Assembly (NCBI GenBank): GCA_020072815.1
Contig: JAIQGE010000012.1
Location: 1 to 64,000 of the forward strand
Source of the DNA: Terriglobia bacterium
GTDB lineage: Bacteria; Acidobacteriota; Terriglobia; Terriglobales; Acidobacteriaceae
Reading direction: 5' to 3'
Length of the DNA stretch: 64,000 bases
Below, one piece after another: positions 8,316 to 17,731 of the stretch. Both the position numbers and the translations under genes were made by a program. Each line of letters begins with the position of its first letter. The first letter of the stretch is position 1. The notes beneath the pieces are model-generated. The model ran no database searches. It was not told where the DNA came from and worked only from the letters and a program-made list of their open reading frames with translations.

Positions 8316-8584
8316 ATCAGATCCCTCAGAGGCAAGTTGCGTGACGGGTGAAATTATACGAGAAATGGCCGAGGCGACGTTATCGCCGCACTGGCTGCGC
8401 GACAGCGTCGCTCAGGAGAATCGGCAATAGCATCGGGACGAGCGCGGACGATGACGCCGACGATCTTCTCAGCGACGATTCAGTGACGCGCGAGAATTCA
8501 GTATAAGCGGCGATGCAGCACCGCGATGGCAGTAGCGCCGGGATGGGGGAATGTCCCGGCCTTCGACGCAGGCTCGCCTGGGCT

Positions 8585-8884
8585 CTAAGCCGGCGCGTTC
8601 GTCGAAGCGTGGGCCAGGCGGTTTTCCACCGGCTCCCAGAAACTTTCCCATGTCCGGCTACGCTCGGTAGCCACCATCAGGATGAGAGTGCCTTCGTCTT
8701 CCGGCACTTCTGGGATGCGGTACGCGATAGGAAACGCTACCTGGTGAAGGAGACCCGCTGGGCCGTAATGAATGACGGTGACCATGTCCTGCCCGGCCAC
8801 CAGCCGATAACGCGCTTCTGAAGTGGTTTGCGACTTCAGGACGTCTTTCAGAGCGCTAATGCTTACCAAATAAGTCAGTTCCAT
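8585..8884 (-). CDS. Hypothetical protein (99 aa)
   Basis: Not recognised. It begins MELTYLVSISALKDVLKS and has alternating hydrophobic stretches (VTVIHYGPAGLLHQVAF and GTLILMVATE) that suggest a small alpha/beta cytosolic fold without signal or membrane segment. The start is well supported by GGAGGAG nine bases before ATG 8884. It is a single gene with about 270 bp of unassigned sequence on its 3' side. Confidence 0.6.
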   Translation of the reverse strand: MELTYLVSISALKDVLKSQTTSEARYRLVAGQDMVTVIHYGPAGLLHQVAFPIAYRIPEVPEDEGTLILMVATERSRTWESFWEPVENRLAHASTNAPA

Positions 8885-9221
8885 CAGTGGACTCCTCCGG
8901 AATAGGACTCCAAAATGACTCAGCCGGGAATGCGAGCTTTTTTGAGGCCTCGCTTCCCTTCCGCGTTTGCCCTACGCTGAATCTACATGACGTTTTATTC
9001 CCCTATTCTTACGGGATCATTGGAGACTCATTAAAAGAATTAATGTTTTGGCGGAGGAATCTGGCAATAAATTGGCAAAAAGGCGGTCTCGTGAAGGTCT
9101 CAGAGGTGCAGCGAAGCCCGCGAAAAATACTATACTCTAGATAGTATAGTGCTCTTGGTTTGCTTCCGGACGCGGCTTTCTCAGCATCACAGTGTTAACC
9201 GACTACGGAGGACCATCCACA
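8885..9221. other. Divergent promoter region containing the metal-sensor operator
   Basis: This 337-bp gap separates the minus-strand 99-aa gene from the RcnR-like gene. The only clear element is the inverted repeat at 9129-9150. An 85-codon open frame at 8887-9144 has no coding character. Confidence 0.5.
9129..9150. promoter_or_regulatory. Operator for the RcnR/CsoR-type regulator (site 1)
   Basis: A perfect inverted repeat ACTATACT-N6-AGTATAGT, 72 bp before the regulator's start. Its inner part, TATAC-N8-GTATA (9131-9148), recurs before the exporter gene at 9560-9577. TACT...AGTA half-sites are also a feature of known RcnR sites. Its position suggests autoregulation. Confidence 0.75.
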
Positions 9222-9500
9222 TTGAGTCACGTTAGCGAAGCGAAAAAGGAACTGACCACGCGCATCAACCGCATCCAGGGACAACTTGATGCCATCAAGT
9301 ATGCGCTGCAAGAAGATCACGACTGCGCTACCGTTCTGCAGCAAGTGGCTGCCTGTCGCGGCGCGATCAATGGCTTGATGGGCGAGATCATGGAAGGCGA
9401 AATCAAGGGACACGTGTTGAGCCGCACGGCCAAACCCAACTCCTCAGAGGCCAAAGCGGCGGATGACCTAGTCCAGGTATTACGCAGGTACCTCAAATAA
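9222..9500 (+). CDS. RcnR/FrmR/CsoR-family metal-sensing repressor
   Basis: A 92-residue all-helical repressor of the CsoR/RcnR family: RINRIQGQLDAIK, then CATVLQQVAACRGAINGLMGEI. With the TTG start at 9222 (GGAGGA ten bases upstream) the protein aligns without gaps to E. coli RcnR from memory and places His3, His33, Cys35 and His64 at metal-site positions, while position 60, His in RcnR, is Glu. This supports the TTG start over the longer reading from 9192. The family releases DNA when it binds Ni, Co, Cu or aldehydes. The CDF exporter downstream makes Co or Ni likely here. Confidence 0.88.
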   Translation: MSHVSEAKKELTTRINRIQGQLDAIKYALQEDHDCATVLQQVAACRGAINGLMGEIMEGEIKGHVLSRTAKPNSSEAKAADDLVQVLRRYLK

Positions 9501-9559
9501 GTCTTTTCTAAGCCTCCCGGCACGAAAGTGTTACCTCACCTGATTCCGACTTGTGGACA

Positions 9560-9577
9560 TATACCCCACGGAGTATA
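9560..9577. promoter_or_regulatory. Operator for the RcnR/CsoR-type regulator (site 2)
   Basis: TATAC-CCCACGGA-GTATA has the same 5-8-5 layout and arms as site 1 and lies 60 bp after the regulator gene and 125 bp before the exporter start. It implies that the exporter has its own regulated promoter. Confidence 0.7.
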
Positions 9578-9701
9578 GTGAAACGTCGCATCGGCCTCGC
9601 CAAAGCCGACGGCGACTTGTCGAGTTAGCGTGCAAGGGCCGCCAGGAAGACACGGTTTGTACTTCGAAAGACCGGCTCCAGGCGGTAAGCAAGTGCAAGA
9701 T

Positions 9702-10643
9702 ATGCCGTACCACAACCATTCTCATCCTTCCGCCAGCGCCAAAACATTGCGGTATGCGCTACTGGCCACCTTCTTATATGTCCTGATTACGCTGTTCGCG
9801 GGACTGCGCGCCCACAGCCTGGCGCTGCTTTCCGAATCAGGACACAACTTTACTGACGTCCTGGCTCTGCTGCTTTCCTGGGTGGCGGTCTTCCTCCAAA
9901 CTCGCCCTCGCAGCGCGACCAAGACTTACGGCTACCACCGCGCCGGCGTGCTGGCGGCGTTTATCAACGCGCTCACGCTGGTCTGCGTCGCCTTCTACAT
10001 CTTCTATGAGGCCATCCTGCGCCTGGGCCATCCGGTGGAAGTGCAGGCCCAGATCATGATCTGGGTCGCGATGGCCGGCGTGCTGATGAACGGGACCATC
10101 TCCTGGTTCCTGTTCCGCGGCGCCCGCGACGTGAACATACGTAGCGTCTTCGTCCATCAGCTGGGCGACACTCTCTCCACCGCCGCAGTAATCGTGGGCG
10201 GCTGGGTCATTCTGGTCTCCGGACGCACCTGGGTTGATCCTGCGCTTTCCATCGGCATCGGCGTTCTGATTCTGTGGTCCTCGCTCGGCATCATCCGGGA
10301 GACACTCAACATTCTTCTGGAAGGCACCCCGCGCGGCGTCTCGGTGGAACTGGTGGTCTCCGGCGTGGGCGCCGTCCAGGGCGTCAATGACGTGCATGAC
10401 GTTCATGTCTGGAGCCTCGGCTCGAATTCCCACGCGCTCTCCTGCCACTTGCGCATTGACGATATGCGGCTCTCGCAAAGCGACGTCATCCTGCGCGAAG
10501 TGACCGACCTGCTCGCCGTCGAATTCCATATCCATCACGCCACCATCCAGTTTGAAAACGACCTGTGCACGATTCCCCGTAGCTGCGTGGTGCCTATCGG
10601 TACCTCGCACGAAGCGCGACGGATCCGGGGCCGCACTGGCTGA
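9702..10643 (+). CDS. Cation diffusion facilitator (CDF) metal exporter
   Basis: A 313-residue CzcD/DmeF-type antiporter that would export divalent metal from the cytosol in exchange for protons. Six membrane segments are visible. The transport site is formed by H48 and D52 in TM2 (SGHNFTD) and by HQLGD in TM5, the HxxxD pairs typical of the family. The cytosolic C-terminal domain has DVHDVHVWSLGSNSHALSCHLRI. The N-terminus is short and His-containing. The ATG at 9702 is preferred because the longer frame to 9630 runs over the operator-proximal leader. Regulation by the upstream repressor is inferred from the shared operator. Confidence 0.92.
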   Translation: MPYHNHSHPSASAKTLRYALLATFLYVLITLFAGLRAHSLALLSESGHNFTDVLALLLSWVAVFLQTRPRSATKTYGYHRAGVLAAFINALTLVCVAFYIFYEAILRLGHPVEVQAQIMIWVAMAGVLMNGTISWFLFRGARDVNIRSVFVHQLGDTLSTAAVIVGGWVILVSGRTWVDPALSIGIGVLILWSSLGIIRETLNILLEGTPRGVSVELVVSGVGAVQGVNDVHDVHVWSLGSNSHALSCHLRIDDMRLSQSDVILREVTDLLAVEFHIHHATIQFENDLCTIPRSCVVPIGTSHEARRIRGRTG

Positions 10644-11343
10644 TACTTTCCCTGGGGATATCCAGCGGTGCCGGCGACTACGATTCTCGTGTGGCACCGG
10701 CACCGGGGTCCCCGCAACGCGCTTCGCGTGGCGGGGTGGAGGATCTCCTGCCGGTGTTCTGTTCACGGTCTTCCGATCACGGGCGATCACATTGCGATCA
10801 CGCGCGATTCCGGCGATTCTTTGTTTTCCGATCCGTGTCATCAGCGTTGATCAGCGGTAAGACTTTGCTTTCCTCTGCGACCTCTGCGTCCTCCGCGGTG
10901 AAATTCCGGGCTCCGCTTTTCAATTACCCGATTACCAATTCAGCAATTACCAATCTGTTACTCCCACCCCCACCCCTCCCCTAAAGTGCGTGTTGCAAAC
11001 ACAGGGTTTATTCCATTCGACCCAACGGTCACCCAACTGTTTACTGGGTAGTACATTTTCACTCTAACCACCTGATTCTTTACGCACTGAGCGTCCTTTG
11101 CGGCGAATCAGAGGTTTTGTTGGTTTCGCCTTGGCCGACTGCTGAGTGCTGACTGCTGAGTGCTTGTTTTTGCGCGCAAGCGAAAAAACAATCATATTAA
11201 CTTATTTTCTTCGCCTTAACAAGCTAAGACTGTGGTTAAGCCCTGGCGTTAAGGTGTATTCCTCTCGGCGCTAGTTTCATTCACCATGTCTCAAGTGGTT
11301 AAGCCCTGGCGTTAAGGTGTATTCCTCTCGGCGCTAGTTTCAT
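10644..11343. other. 700-bp intergenic region rich in hairpins and short repeats
   Basis: No gene is supported. It holds a strong hairpin at 10710-10736 (CCCCGC and ACGCG arms around CTT, one mismatch, no T-run). A 14-bp tandem duplication GACTGCTGAGTGCT lies at 11137-11164. The first copy of a 63-bp tandem repeat begins at 11232. Confidence 0.6.
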
Positions 11344-11357
11344 TCACCATGTCTCAA
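11232..11357. repeat. 63-bp tandem duplication at the 3' end of the giant gene
   Basis: Positions 11232-11294 and 11295-11357 are identical, starting GTGGTTAAGCCCTGG and ending CATGTCTCAA. The second copy contains the last codons and stop of the 1338-aa gene, so the duplication left an extra copy of that gene's 3' end and trailer downstream of the stop. Confidence 0.95.
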
Positions 11358-14300
11358 GAGGCGTGGAGCGGACGTCAACTAGCAGGCCAGAGGGACCGCC
11401 GGCATTTGTCACTTTGATAGCAATCACGTACCGTCCCTTGGACGGTATCGTGATTTGGAAGGGCCCGTTGGCAACCTGCCAATCATTGCCCGACCCGGCC
11501 AACGTCCCATTGAGATAAAGCTCAAAGGAATTGTCAGCGGTAACCGTGATTGCGGTTGCACTATCGCCCTTGCCGTCGAAGACGAACTCCTTCCTGAAGT
11601 ACAACGTAGAAGTCCCAGCGGACCAATCGTCGTTGGAGTGGTAACTCCAGATCCACCGCGCTGGTGATGAACTGGGCCAGTTGCCGATGGCCCCCCATGG
11701 CGCGGTCCCTACCCCGCCTTCATCTACCGCTTCGTCCCAGCCACGATCGTCAAAGTACGGGTTTTGCCAGCCCTGAGGTGCGTTGATAGACCACCTCCAC
11801 GATGTGTTCGAGGACAGCGTCGAGTAGTCCAACGGCTTGTACCAGTTGGCACGTTCCCAGGCCTGCAGGTATGCCTCGGCTGACTGGAAGAGCGGTTCCA
11901 AGTCGGAATTGCTGACTCCTATAAACTGCAGATCGCGAATGAAGTCTGGATACAGGCCGATATGGCTGAGACCGGTGTAGTTGAAATTTTCAGTACGTCC
12001 GCGAGTCCAAGACTGCTTTTCTGGTATCGGGTATTGGCACCAGTTGACCATGATCTTTACACCGTTGTCGACCGAAACCCCTTCCGGTTCCAAGCATCGT
12101 TGATTGTCCCCCTCAGGATGGAGTGCGCCCTCGGTACTGAGCACCCATGTTTGACTCGGGGAACCGTTACAGTCCCAAAGAACCGGCTGTCCCGTAAGAC
12201 CCAAAGCGGGTGCATCCAGACATTTGCTCGAATTCTTAACATACGGCCGGATGGTTCCGTCGGCGAAACTCCATTGCTGATTGGGGTCGGCGTTGTTCCC
12301 GCAATCCCAAATGTACGGCGGGGTGCCATTTTTCTCCACGCCCGTGGTGTCAAGGCACATCGGCATATCATTATCGTTGAACGCGACAAACAAACCACTA
12401 TTCTCGTTCAAACGGCTGCGTTCCAGGACCCCGTTGGCTCCTGCCGAGCTGTTTGCTCCTGGGAAACCGAACGGGAACTGCTTCGTGTCAACGCCACCCC
12501 AGTTGCCGCCCACGTTCAAGTCACCGCCAGAATACAAATTCGAGGGGTTACCCTGTGCTTCCGCTTGTAGAAGCGACGGTAATAGGGCACTACCGTGAAT
12601 AGCGTCCGCGTTCATGCCACAAGCCCCGGTTTGTTTGTGGTAAAACCGCGGCTCGCCAGTCCTCAAAAAACTGTTGAAATCGCTGCCAAAGCCGACGCCG
12701 ATCACTGCTCCCGGAGCAGTCTCGTCGCGGGCGCCCGGCGTGTCCCGCGATTGGTCAACGGCGTTCAAGTAAGCCTGCGCCCACGATTTGTCCGAACCGC
12801 CACAGTCGTTACTTACCGTGCCACGATTCGGATACGTGGAAGACAAGCCAGAGACTGTGCGTGCATAGCTGCTTATACTCGGTGGCTGGACGGAGTTCAA
12901 AGAAACATAACCGCCGAGATTGCGGATTGCCCTCAACTCCCCCGGGTCGAGTTGGCCCTCATGGCGCCCACGGTCGTCCGACGGGCTGTAGCTGGTCATG
13001 AGCGAGGTGTGCCCTGAGACCAGCGGGTAACTAAATCTGCCAGCGATGGACAGTGCATCAATTGTCGACTTCTTCCCCAAGTGATCGATGTCAATCATCG
13101 CGCCTTTACGCATCAAGTTGCCAATGAATTGCCGTCCGAGAGGTGTAAGGCCTTTAGCCTGACAACTACCGCCACCGGCTGGCCAAGACGACTTCGCAGC
13201 GTCGTATGTCGGATAAGGCAATGCTAACGCGGCAAGTGCAACTTGCCCGAACCAGTTCTTCCCCAACTCGTCCTTAAACCGGAATATCTCCATGGCGTTC
13301 GGGTCAATTTCACGGCAGGACATCTCCTCAAAAAGTTCGCCGTTGATGTAGTACTGCGAAAGCGCGAAATTCTCGTCGAAGAGGGAAGGACCGCCGAAGC
13401 CGTTTTCAATAAAATGGACCGGAAAGAAATGGCGAACGCCCTTGGCGTAGAGGGCATCGAGCTTGGCTTGTTCCGCCATTCCCCAGGCTGCCCCGCACGA
13501 GGCGCGCCGCCCGCAGGACAGGCGACTGCAATCGCGAACATTGATCGTGGTCGAGCATCTGTATTTAGCGACGCCGCAGATAAATGCAGCCGAATTGTCC
13601 GTGGGGGGGCTGTCCTCGCCAAAGCCGCCCAGTTGCCCTATGGTTCCGGTACCGCAGCCCAGGGGCGTGTCCACTTCGATGCCCAGAACTACTGCAAGCT
13701 TTCCCTCCTGCACTGCTTGCCTGGTTTCTCCTGGGGTGTAAACGATTTTGAACCAGCCTCCGTCCTCGAGCAGCTCGCGCTCCAAGCGCTTCGCCGCCTC
13801 GATCTGCAGGTCAATGGTTGTTTCGTCTTTGCAACTGAGCCTCGTGTTGACACCGAGTTTGCATATACCCTCGTTGTTGACAGCCAGCATCACCATGAGA
13901 CGCAGGCCGCCTTTCCAGGCACGCTTTAACCAGGTCTTGTAAACTTGTTGGTGCGTACGTGACTTCCGTGAAGGCCAATCCACAAAGTCGGGGTAGCCAT
14001 GGCCCCCCCCGAAGTGTACGGGCAGGCACGACGCTGTGGGGTTCACCCAGGGAGCTGTGGGGTTCACCCAGGGAGCTGTGGGGTTCACCCAGGGAACGGG
14101 AACAACATCACCGTGAGAGGCTCCACCAGATTCTCCCTCAAGGTCCATGCACCCACCCGCAAAACTGGAATGACTGATGCCACACTCGCTGAGTGCAGCG
14201 CTGATCGCCCCTCCGTAAAAGCCGCCAACGGACGACTGTGTGCCGGACCAGGTTGGTGAACCATCGTCCTGATCTCCCGGACGGCCGTGGAGCATGGAAC

Positions 14301-15360
14301 CGCCGAACGCGAGGTTGGCGAACTGGTGCACGTGAGCGTCGGCATAACCAAGAACCGCTGGGGCGCGAGGCAGTCGCGACGGAAGCGACACGTCGCTATG
14401 CGCGTTGGGTGTGAAGTGGTAGTAGCTAGCGGTGACACTGTACTTATAGTTGGTGGCCTTTCTGTCGGCGGGCGGGTCAAGTACGCAATACCTCCAGATG
14501 TTGGGATCGCAGGCTCGTGTCGCCTCCGCACCTGTCTTGGTGCTTACCCATTTTAGTGTTGTGTTTCCATTCACCCACTGCGTGTAGCCGAGCAACTCAG
14601 GGGGGTCGTACTCGGCACAGGTCACAGGGATATTCGGCAAGATTTTCTGGCTGCAAAGTCCCGCTCCATTGGCAATACACTCCCACTCGCTGCCGGGTTG
14701 ACTGAAAGCGTAATAGCAGGCACTCTGTCCATCCAATTCCAGTTGGGTCGGAGTCAGATTGCCAGGGGTCCAAATCTCGGTTCGACCGCCGAGCCTGGAT
14801 CGATAGAGGGCAAATCGGTTCAAATACTGCGCACTGGCATAGAAATAGAGCGGCCTGTCCCAATCGATAGCGGTCTGCCGATCGGATTGCACTGAGGTGT
14901 TCACGCGCAAAACAGGAGGCGCCAAGTCGGGAGTCGTCAACGAGAGAGTCTTTAGGGGCCCATATGGTACTCCGCCTCGGTACGCTGTCACAGTGTACAT
15001 GTAGGTTGTGCTTGGATAGAGCCCACTGAATTTCGCAGTGAATACAGGGGAGCTCAGAGCTAGGCACGTCGGCCTCCCACTGCTTGTTGGGGCAGGGCAG
15101 GGCTTATTCTGTAGTGTCACGACAGTTCCGGTTGTCGCATTTCGTACGACGAAATGGCTGGCGGGGAGCAGGTCCGGATAAACGCAACGTACTCCTATTT
15201 GACAAGGCACAACTGAATTAAATGATATGAATTGAGTATGAGCGTCCACGTTGATCGAGTACTGTTCAAGATCACGAATCGTATCTTGCCCAAACACTGC
15301 GCTGGATAGCAGCCCGACTGCGGACACAATAACTAAGCTCCAGTTTACTGTTTTCCTCAT
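11344..15360 (-). CDS. Secreted M19-dipeptidase-like protein with ricin lectin and carbohydrate-binding domains (1338 aa)
   Basis: Signal peptide at residues 1-24 (cleavage near VFG-QD). The order is: an N-terminal beta-rich or fibronectin-like part to about 330; a metal-hydrolase part of about 335-970; a ricin-type lectin at about 1020-1160 with repeated QxW blocks (NQQWSF, SQTWVL); and a C-terminal galactose-binding-like domain (SFELYLNGTLAG). The hydrolase has DAHVH, PVHFIENG, MIDIDHLG, SGHTSL and GVGFGSDF, matching the metal-site order of renal dipeptidase (M19), but with long insertions. Between them are three WVNPTAP repeats. It is probably an extracellular enzyme held to glycans. The substrate is unknown, and codon use looks less biased than in its neighbours. 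Confidence 0.75.
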   Translation of the reverse strand: MRKTVNWSLVIVSAVGLLSSAVFGQDTIRDLEQYSINVDAHTQFISFNSVVPCQIGVRCVYPDLLPASHFVVRNATTGTVVTLQNKPCPAPTSSGRPTCLALSSPVFTAKFSGLYPSTTYMYTVTAYRGGVPYGPLKTLSLTTPDLAPPVLRVNTSVQSDRQTAIDWDRPLYFYASAQYLNRFALYRSRLGGRTEIWTPGNLTPTQLELDGQSACYYAFSQPGSEWECIANGAGLCSQKILPNIPVTCAEYDPPELLGYTQWVNGNTTLKWVSTKTGAEATRACDPNIWRYCVLDPPADRKATNYKYSVTASYYHFTPNAHSDVSLPSRLPRAPAVLGYADAHVHQFANLAFGGSMLHGRPGDQDDGSPTWSGTQSSVGGFYGGAISAALSECGISHSSFAGGCMDLEGESGGASHGDVVPVPWVNPTAPWVNPTAPWVNPTASCLPVHFGGGHGYPDFVDWPSRKSRTHQQVYKTWLKRAWKGGLRLMVMLAVNNEGICKLGVNTRLSCKDETTIDLQIEAAKRLERELLEDGGWFKIVYTPGETRQAVQEGKLAVVLGIEVDTPLGCGTGTIGQLGGFGEDSPPTDNSAAFICGVAKYRCSTTINVRDCSRLSCGRRASCGAAWGMAEQAKLDALYAKGVRHFFPVHFIENGFGGPSLFDENFALSQYYINGELFEEMSCREIDPNAMEIFRFKDELGKNWFGQVALAALALPYPTYDAAKSSWPAGGGSCQAKGLTPLGRQFIGNLMRKGAMIDIDHLGKKSTIDALSIAGRFSYPLVSGHTSLMTSYSPSDDRGRHEGQLDPGELRAIRNLGGYVSLNSVQPPSISSYARTVSGLSSTYPNRGTVSNDCGGSDKSWAQAYLNAVDQSRDTPGARDETAPGAVIGVGFGSDFNSFLRTGEPRFYHKQTGACGMNADAIHGSALLPSLLQAEAQGNPSNLYSGGDLNVGGNWGGVDTKQFPFGFPGANSSAGANGVLERSRLNENSGLFVAFNDNDMPMCLDTTGVEKNGTPPYIWDCGNNADPNQQWSFADGTIRPYVKNSSKCLDAPALGLTGQPVLWDCNGSPSQTWVLSTEGALHPEGDNQRCLEPEGVSVDNGVKIMVNWCQYPIPEKQSWTRGRTENFNYTGLSHIGLYPDFIRDLQFIGVSNSDLEPLFQSAEAYLQAWERANWYKPLDYSTLSSNTSWRWSINAPQGWQNPYFDDRGWDEAVDEGGVGTAPWGAIGNWPSSSPARWIWSYHSNDDWSAGTSTLYFRKEFVFDGKGDSATAITVTADNSFELYLNGTLAGSGNDWQVANGPFQITIPSKGRYVIAIKVTNAGGPSGLLVDVRSTPLETW

Positions 15361-15796
15361 GTCCCTTCCTCCGATGTGCTACGGTTTTGATGGCTATACC
15401 CGTTGTTAATCGATGGAGAAAGCGGTTTGTGGAATACAGCAACTAGTCTGAAGCTCTTGGACGCCAACAGTCGATAAACGTATGATTTTCGCGTCTGACC
15501 GGTTGAACCGCGCCAAACGTGCCGCGGGAAATCTTTCTTGGTGCTTCGCGAACGATCTCTGTCTGAATTATGACCGGTTGGATGCCAGATTCACTCAGGC
15601 TTAGAAACGGTGGCACACATTGTTGAAACCGTCTGTGATCGCAGTCACACTGGTCAGTTCTCTTAAGCATTCCGCAACAGGTAGGTAGCTAAAGATTGCG
15701 CTTGCTCTTTTGTTGCTACCATCGTTTCCCCGCCCTACCCGCAGTTGGTGTTATCCTTATCGCACCCTACTTTCACAGCGAGACTGTAACCAATTC
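15361..15796. other. 436-bp divergent promoter region before rpsA
   Basis: No supported gene. The antisense 75-codon frame at 15443-15670 lacks coding signals. The region should carry the rpsA promoter and leader, but I cannot pick promoter boxes with confidence. Confidence 0.4.
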
Positions 15797-17563
15797 ATGT
15801 CCAACCCAAACATTCCTGACCCCAATTCAGCACCCAGCGCCAACGCCGCCGTTTCTGAACCCAACGTTTCCGCGCCCGTCGAAAACACTCTGCCGCCGGC
15901 CCAGCCAGAAGAATCTTTCGATCAGCTTCTCAAGCAATTCGAGAAGACTCATTCGTCGAAACCCGAAGGCGGCAAAGGGATTCAGGCCGTCGTAGTCGCC
16001 GTGACCGCCGACTCCGTCCTGCTGGACATTGGATTCAAGTCGGAAGGCATCCTTCCTTTATCTGTCTTTGAGAGCCGCGGCGAGACCGTCAAGCCGGGCG
16101 ACAAGATGCGCGTCTCGGTGAAGGGCCGCGGGCCGGAGGGATATTACGAGCTCTCGCTGGGCAAGGTGGAGCGCGCCACCGACTGGGCGTCGCTGGAGAA
16201 GGCGTTTGCCGAGAAGTCGCCCATCCTGGGCACGGTGACCGCCGTGATCAAAGGCGGCCTCAGCGTGGACGTGGGCGTCCGCGCGTTCATGCCGGCATCG
16301 CGCAGCGGAGCGCGTGACGCCGCCGAGATGGAGAAACTCGTTGGCCAGGAGATCCGCTGCCGCATCACCAAACTGGACGTGACCGATGAAGACGTGGTCG
16401 TGGACCGCCGCTCGGTGAGCGAAGAAGAGCAGCGCGCAACCAAAGAACGCCGCTACGCGGAAATGCAGGAAGGCGAGACCGTGGGCGGGACCGTCCGCAG
16501 CCTGACCGACTACGGCGCGTTTGTGGACCTGGGCGGCGTGGACGCCCTGCTCCACGTGGGCGAAATTTCCTGGAGCCGCATCAACAGCCCGGCCGACGTG
16601 CTCACCGTGGGCCAGGAAATTGAAGCCAAGATCATCAAGATAGAACCCGACAAGCGCCGCATCGCGCTCAGCATGAAGCAACTGCTGGCGCATCCCTGGG
16701 ACCTGGCGGCGGACAAGTTCAAAGCCGGCGAGCGCGTGCGCGGCACGGTGACCCGCGTGATGGACTTTGGCGCGTTCGTGGAGATTGAGCCGGGCATTGA
16801 AGGGATGATCCACGTGTCAGAGATGTCATGGGCCAAGCGCGTGCGCGTGGCGGGCGACGCGGTGAAACCGGGCGAGACGGTGGAAGCCGTGATCCTGAGC
16901 GTGAACACCGCCGACCGCCGCATTGCTCTGGGACTGAAACAGGCGCTGGGCGATCCCTGGGCTGACGTGCCGCAGAAATATCCTGAAGGCTCCGTGGTGG
17001 AAGGCACGGTGATCAGCCTCCAAAAGTTCGGCGCGTTTGTGCAGATTGCCGAGGGCGTGGAAGGGATGATTCACATCGGCGACTTGACGGCGGAGAAAAG
17101 AATCAATCATCCCAGCGAAGTTCTCAAAGTCGGCCAGACGGTGAAGGCTCAGGTGCTGGAAGTGGACCGCGAAAAGCGGCGCTTGCGGTTGGGCATCAAG
17201 CAGATGGTCCCCAGCAGTCTGGACGAATACATTGCCGAGCACAAAGAAGGCGACGTGGTTACCGGCCGCATGAGTGACGTTTCCGGCGGCTACGCGCGCG
17301 TGGAACTCGGCGAAGGCGTGCATGGCGTGTGCCGCATGGCCGCGACGAGTTCGCCGAAGCATGAAGCCGCGAAGCCCGCGGCAGAAAAAGCAGAAGCCAA
17401 AGCTGACCTGTCTTCGCTCAGCTCGATGCTGAAAGCGCGCTGGAAGGGCGCCGACGAAGCCGCCAGCCCCAAAAAAGAAGCTGCCACCGCCGGACAGATT
17501 CGCAGCTTCAAAATCTCCAAGCTCGATCCTGCGCTCAAGAAGATTGAACTGGAACTGGCGTAA
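15797..17563 (+). CDS. rpsA: 30S ribosomal protein S1
   Basis: A 588-residue protein with at least five S1 (OB-fold) RNA-binding domains at about 57-120, 135-200, 218-290, 305-375 and 390-460, plus a degenerate sixth near 475-510. The third to fifth show the standard GxVxxxxxFGAFV(D/E)... and G(I/V)EGMIHxS(E/D) pattern. S1 brings mRNA to the 30S subunit. The N-terminus is a Pro/Ala-rich linker and the C-terminus a Lys/Ala-rich tail. ATG 15797 is chosen; the reading to 15710 adds an unlikely leader. Confidence 0.93.
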   Translation: MSNPNIPDPNSAPSANAAVSEPNVSAPVENTLPPAQPEESFDQLLKQFEKTHSSKPEGGKGIQAVVVAVTADSVLLDIGFKSEGILPLSVFESRGETVKPGDKMRVSVKGRGPEGYYELSLGKVERATDWASLEKAFAEKSPILGTVTAVIKGGLSVDVGVRAFMPASRSGARDAAEMEKLVGQEIRCRITKLDVTDEDVVVDRRSVSEEEQRATKERRYAEMQEGETVGGTVRSLTDYGAFVDLGGVDALLHVGEISWSRINSPADVLTVGQEIEAKIIKIEPDKRRIALSMKQLLAHPWDLAADKFKAGERVRGTVTRVMDFGAFVEIEPGIEGMIHVSEMSWAKRVRVAGDAVKPGETVEAVILSVNTADRRIALGLKQALGDPWADVPQKYPEGSVVEGTVISLQKFGAFVQIAEGVEGMIHIGDLTAEKRINHPSEVLKVGQTVKAQVLEVDREKRRLRLGIKQMVPSSLDEYIAEHKEGDVVTGRMSDVSGGYARVELGEGVHGVCRMAATSSPKHEAAKPAAEKAEAKADLSSLSSMLKARWKGADEAASPKKEAATAGQIRSFKISKLDPALKKIELELA

Positions 17564-17731
17564 AGCTTGTCACACAGGCTGCCCTTCTTCTTCGAGGACG
17601 AATCCGCGGTCGATTCTGCCTTTGCCGATTGACCAGCAACTCGCCGATGAATCACAGCATGGCGTGACCCTGCTCACTGCTTTGTGCCGCCCGGAAGCCC
17701 ACGATGTCCTCAGAAGTGTGCGAGGTGCCTT

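Noticed and set aside
8316-8584. Possible glycine riboswitch upstream of the GcvT-like gene
   Set aside because: I could not find the conserved core or paired aptamer elements; the region shows only GC-rich short repeats.
9837-10841. 334-codon open frame antisense to the CDF gene
   Set aside because: It mirrors the CDF reading frame, has no family features and arises from GC-rich codon bias.
11137-11357. CRISPR-like repetition
   Set aside because: Direct tandem repeats without spacers and without cas genes; not a CRISPR array. No array was seen in the window.
16058-16813. Long antisense frame in rpsA
   Set aside because: Shadow of the S1 repeats; His/Ala-rich low-quality translation with no ribosome-binding site.
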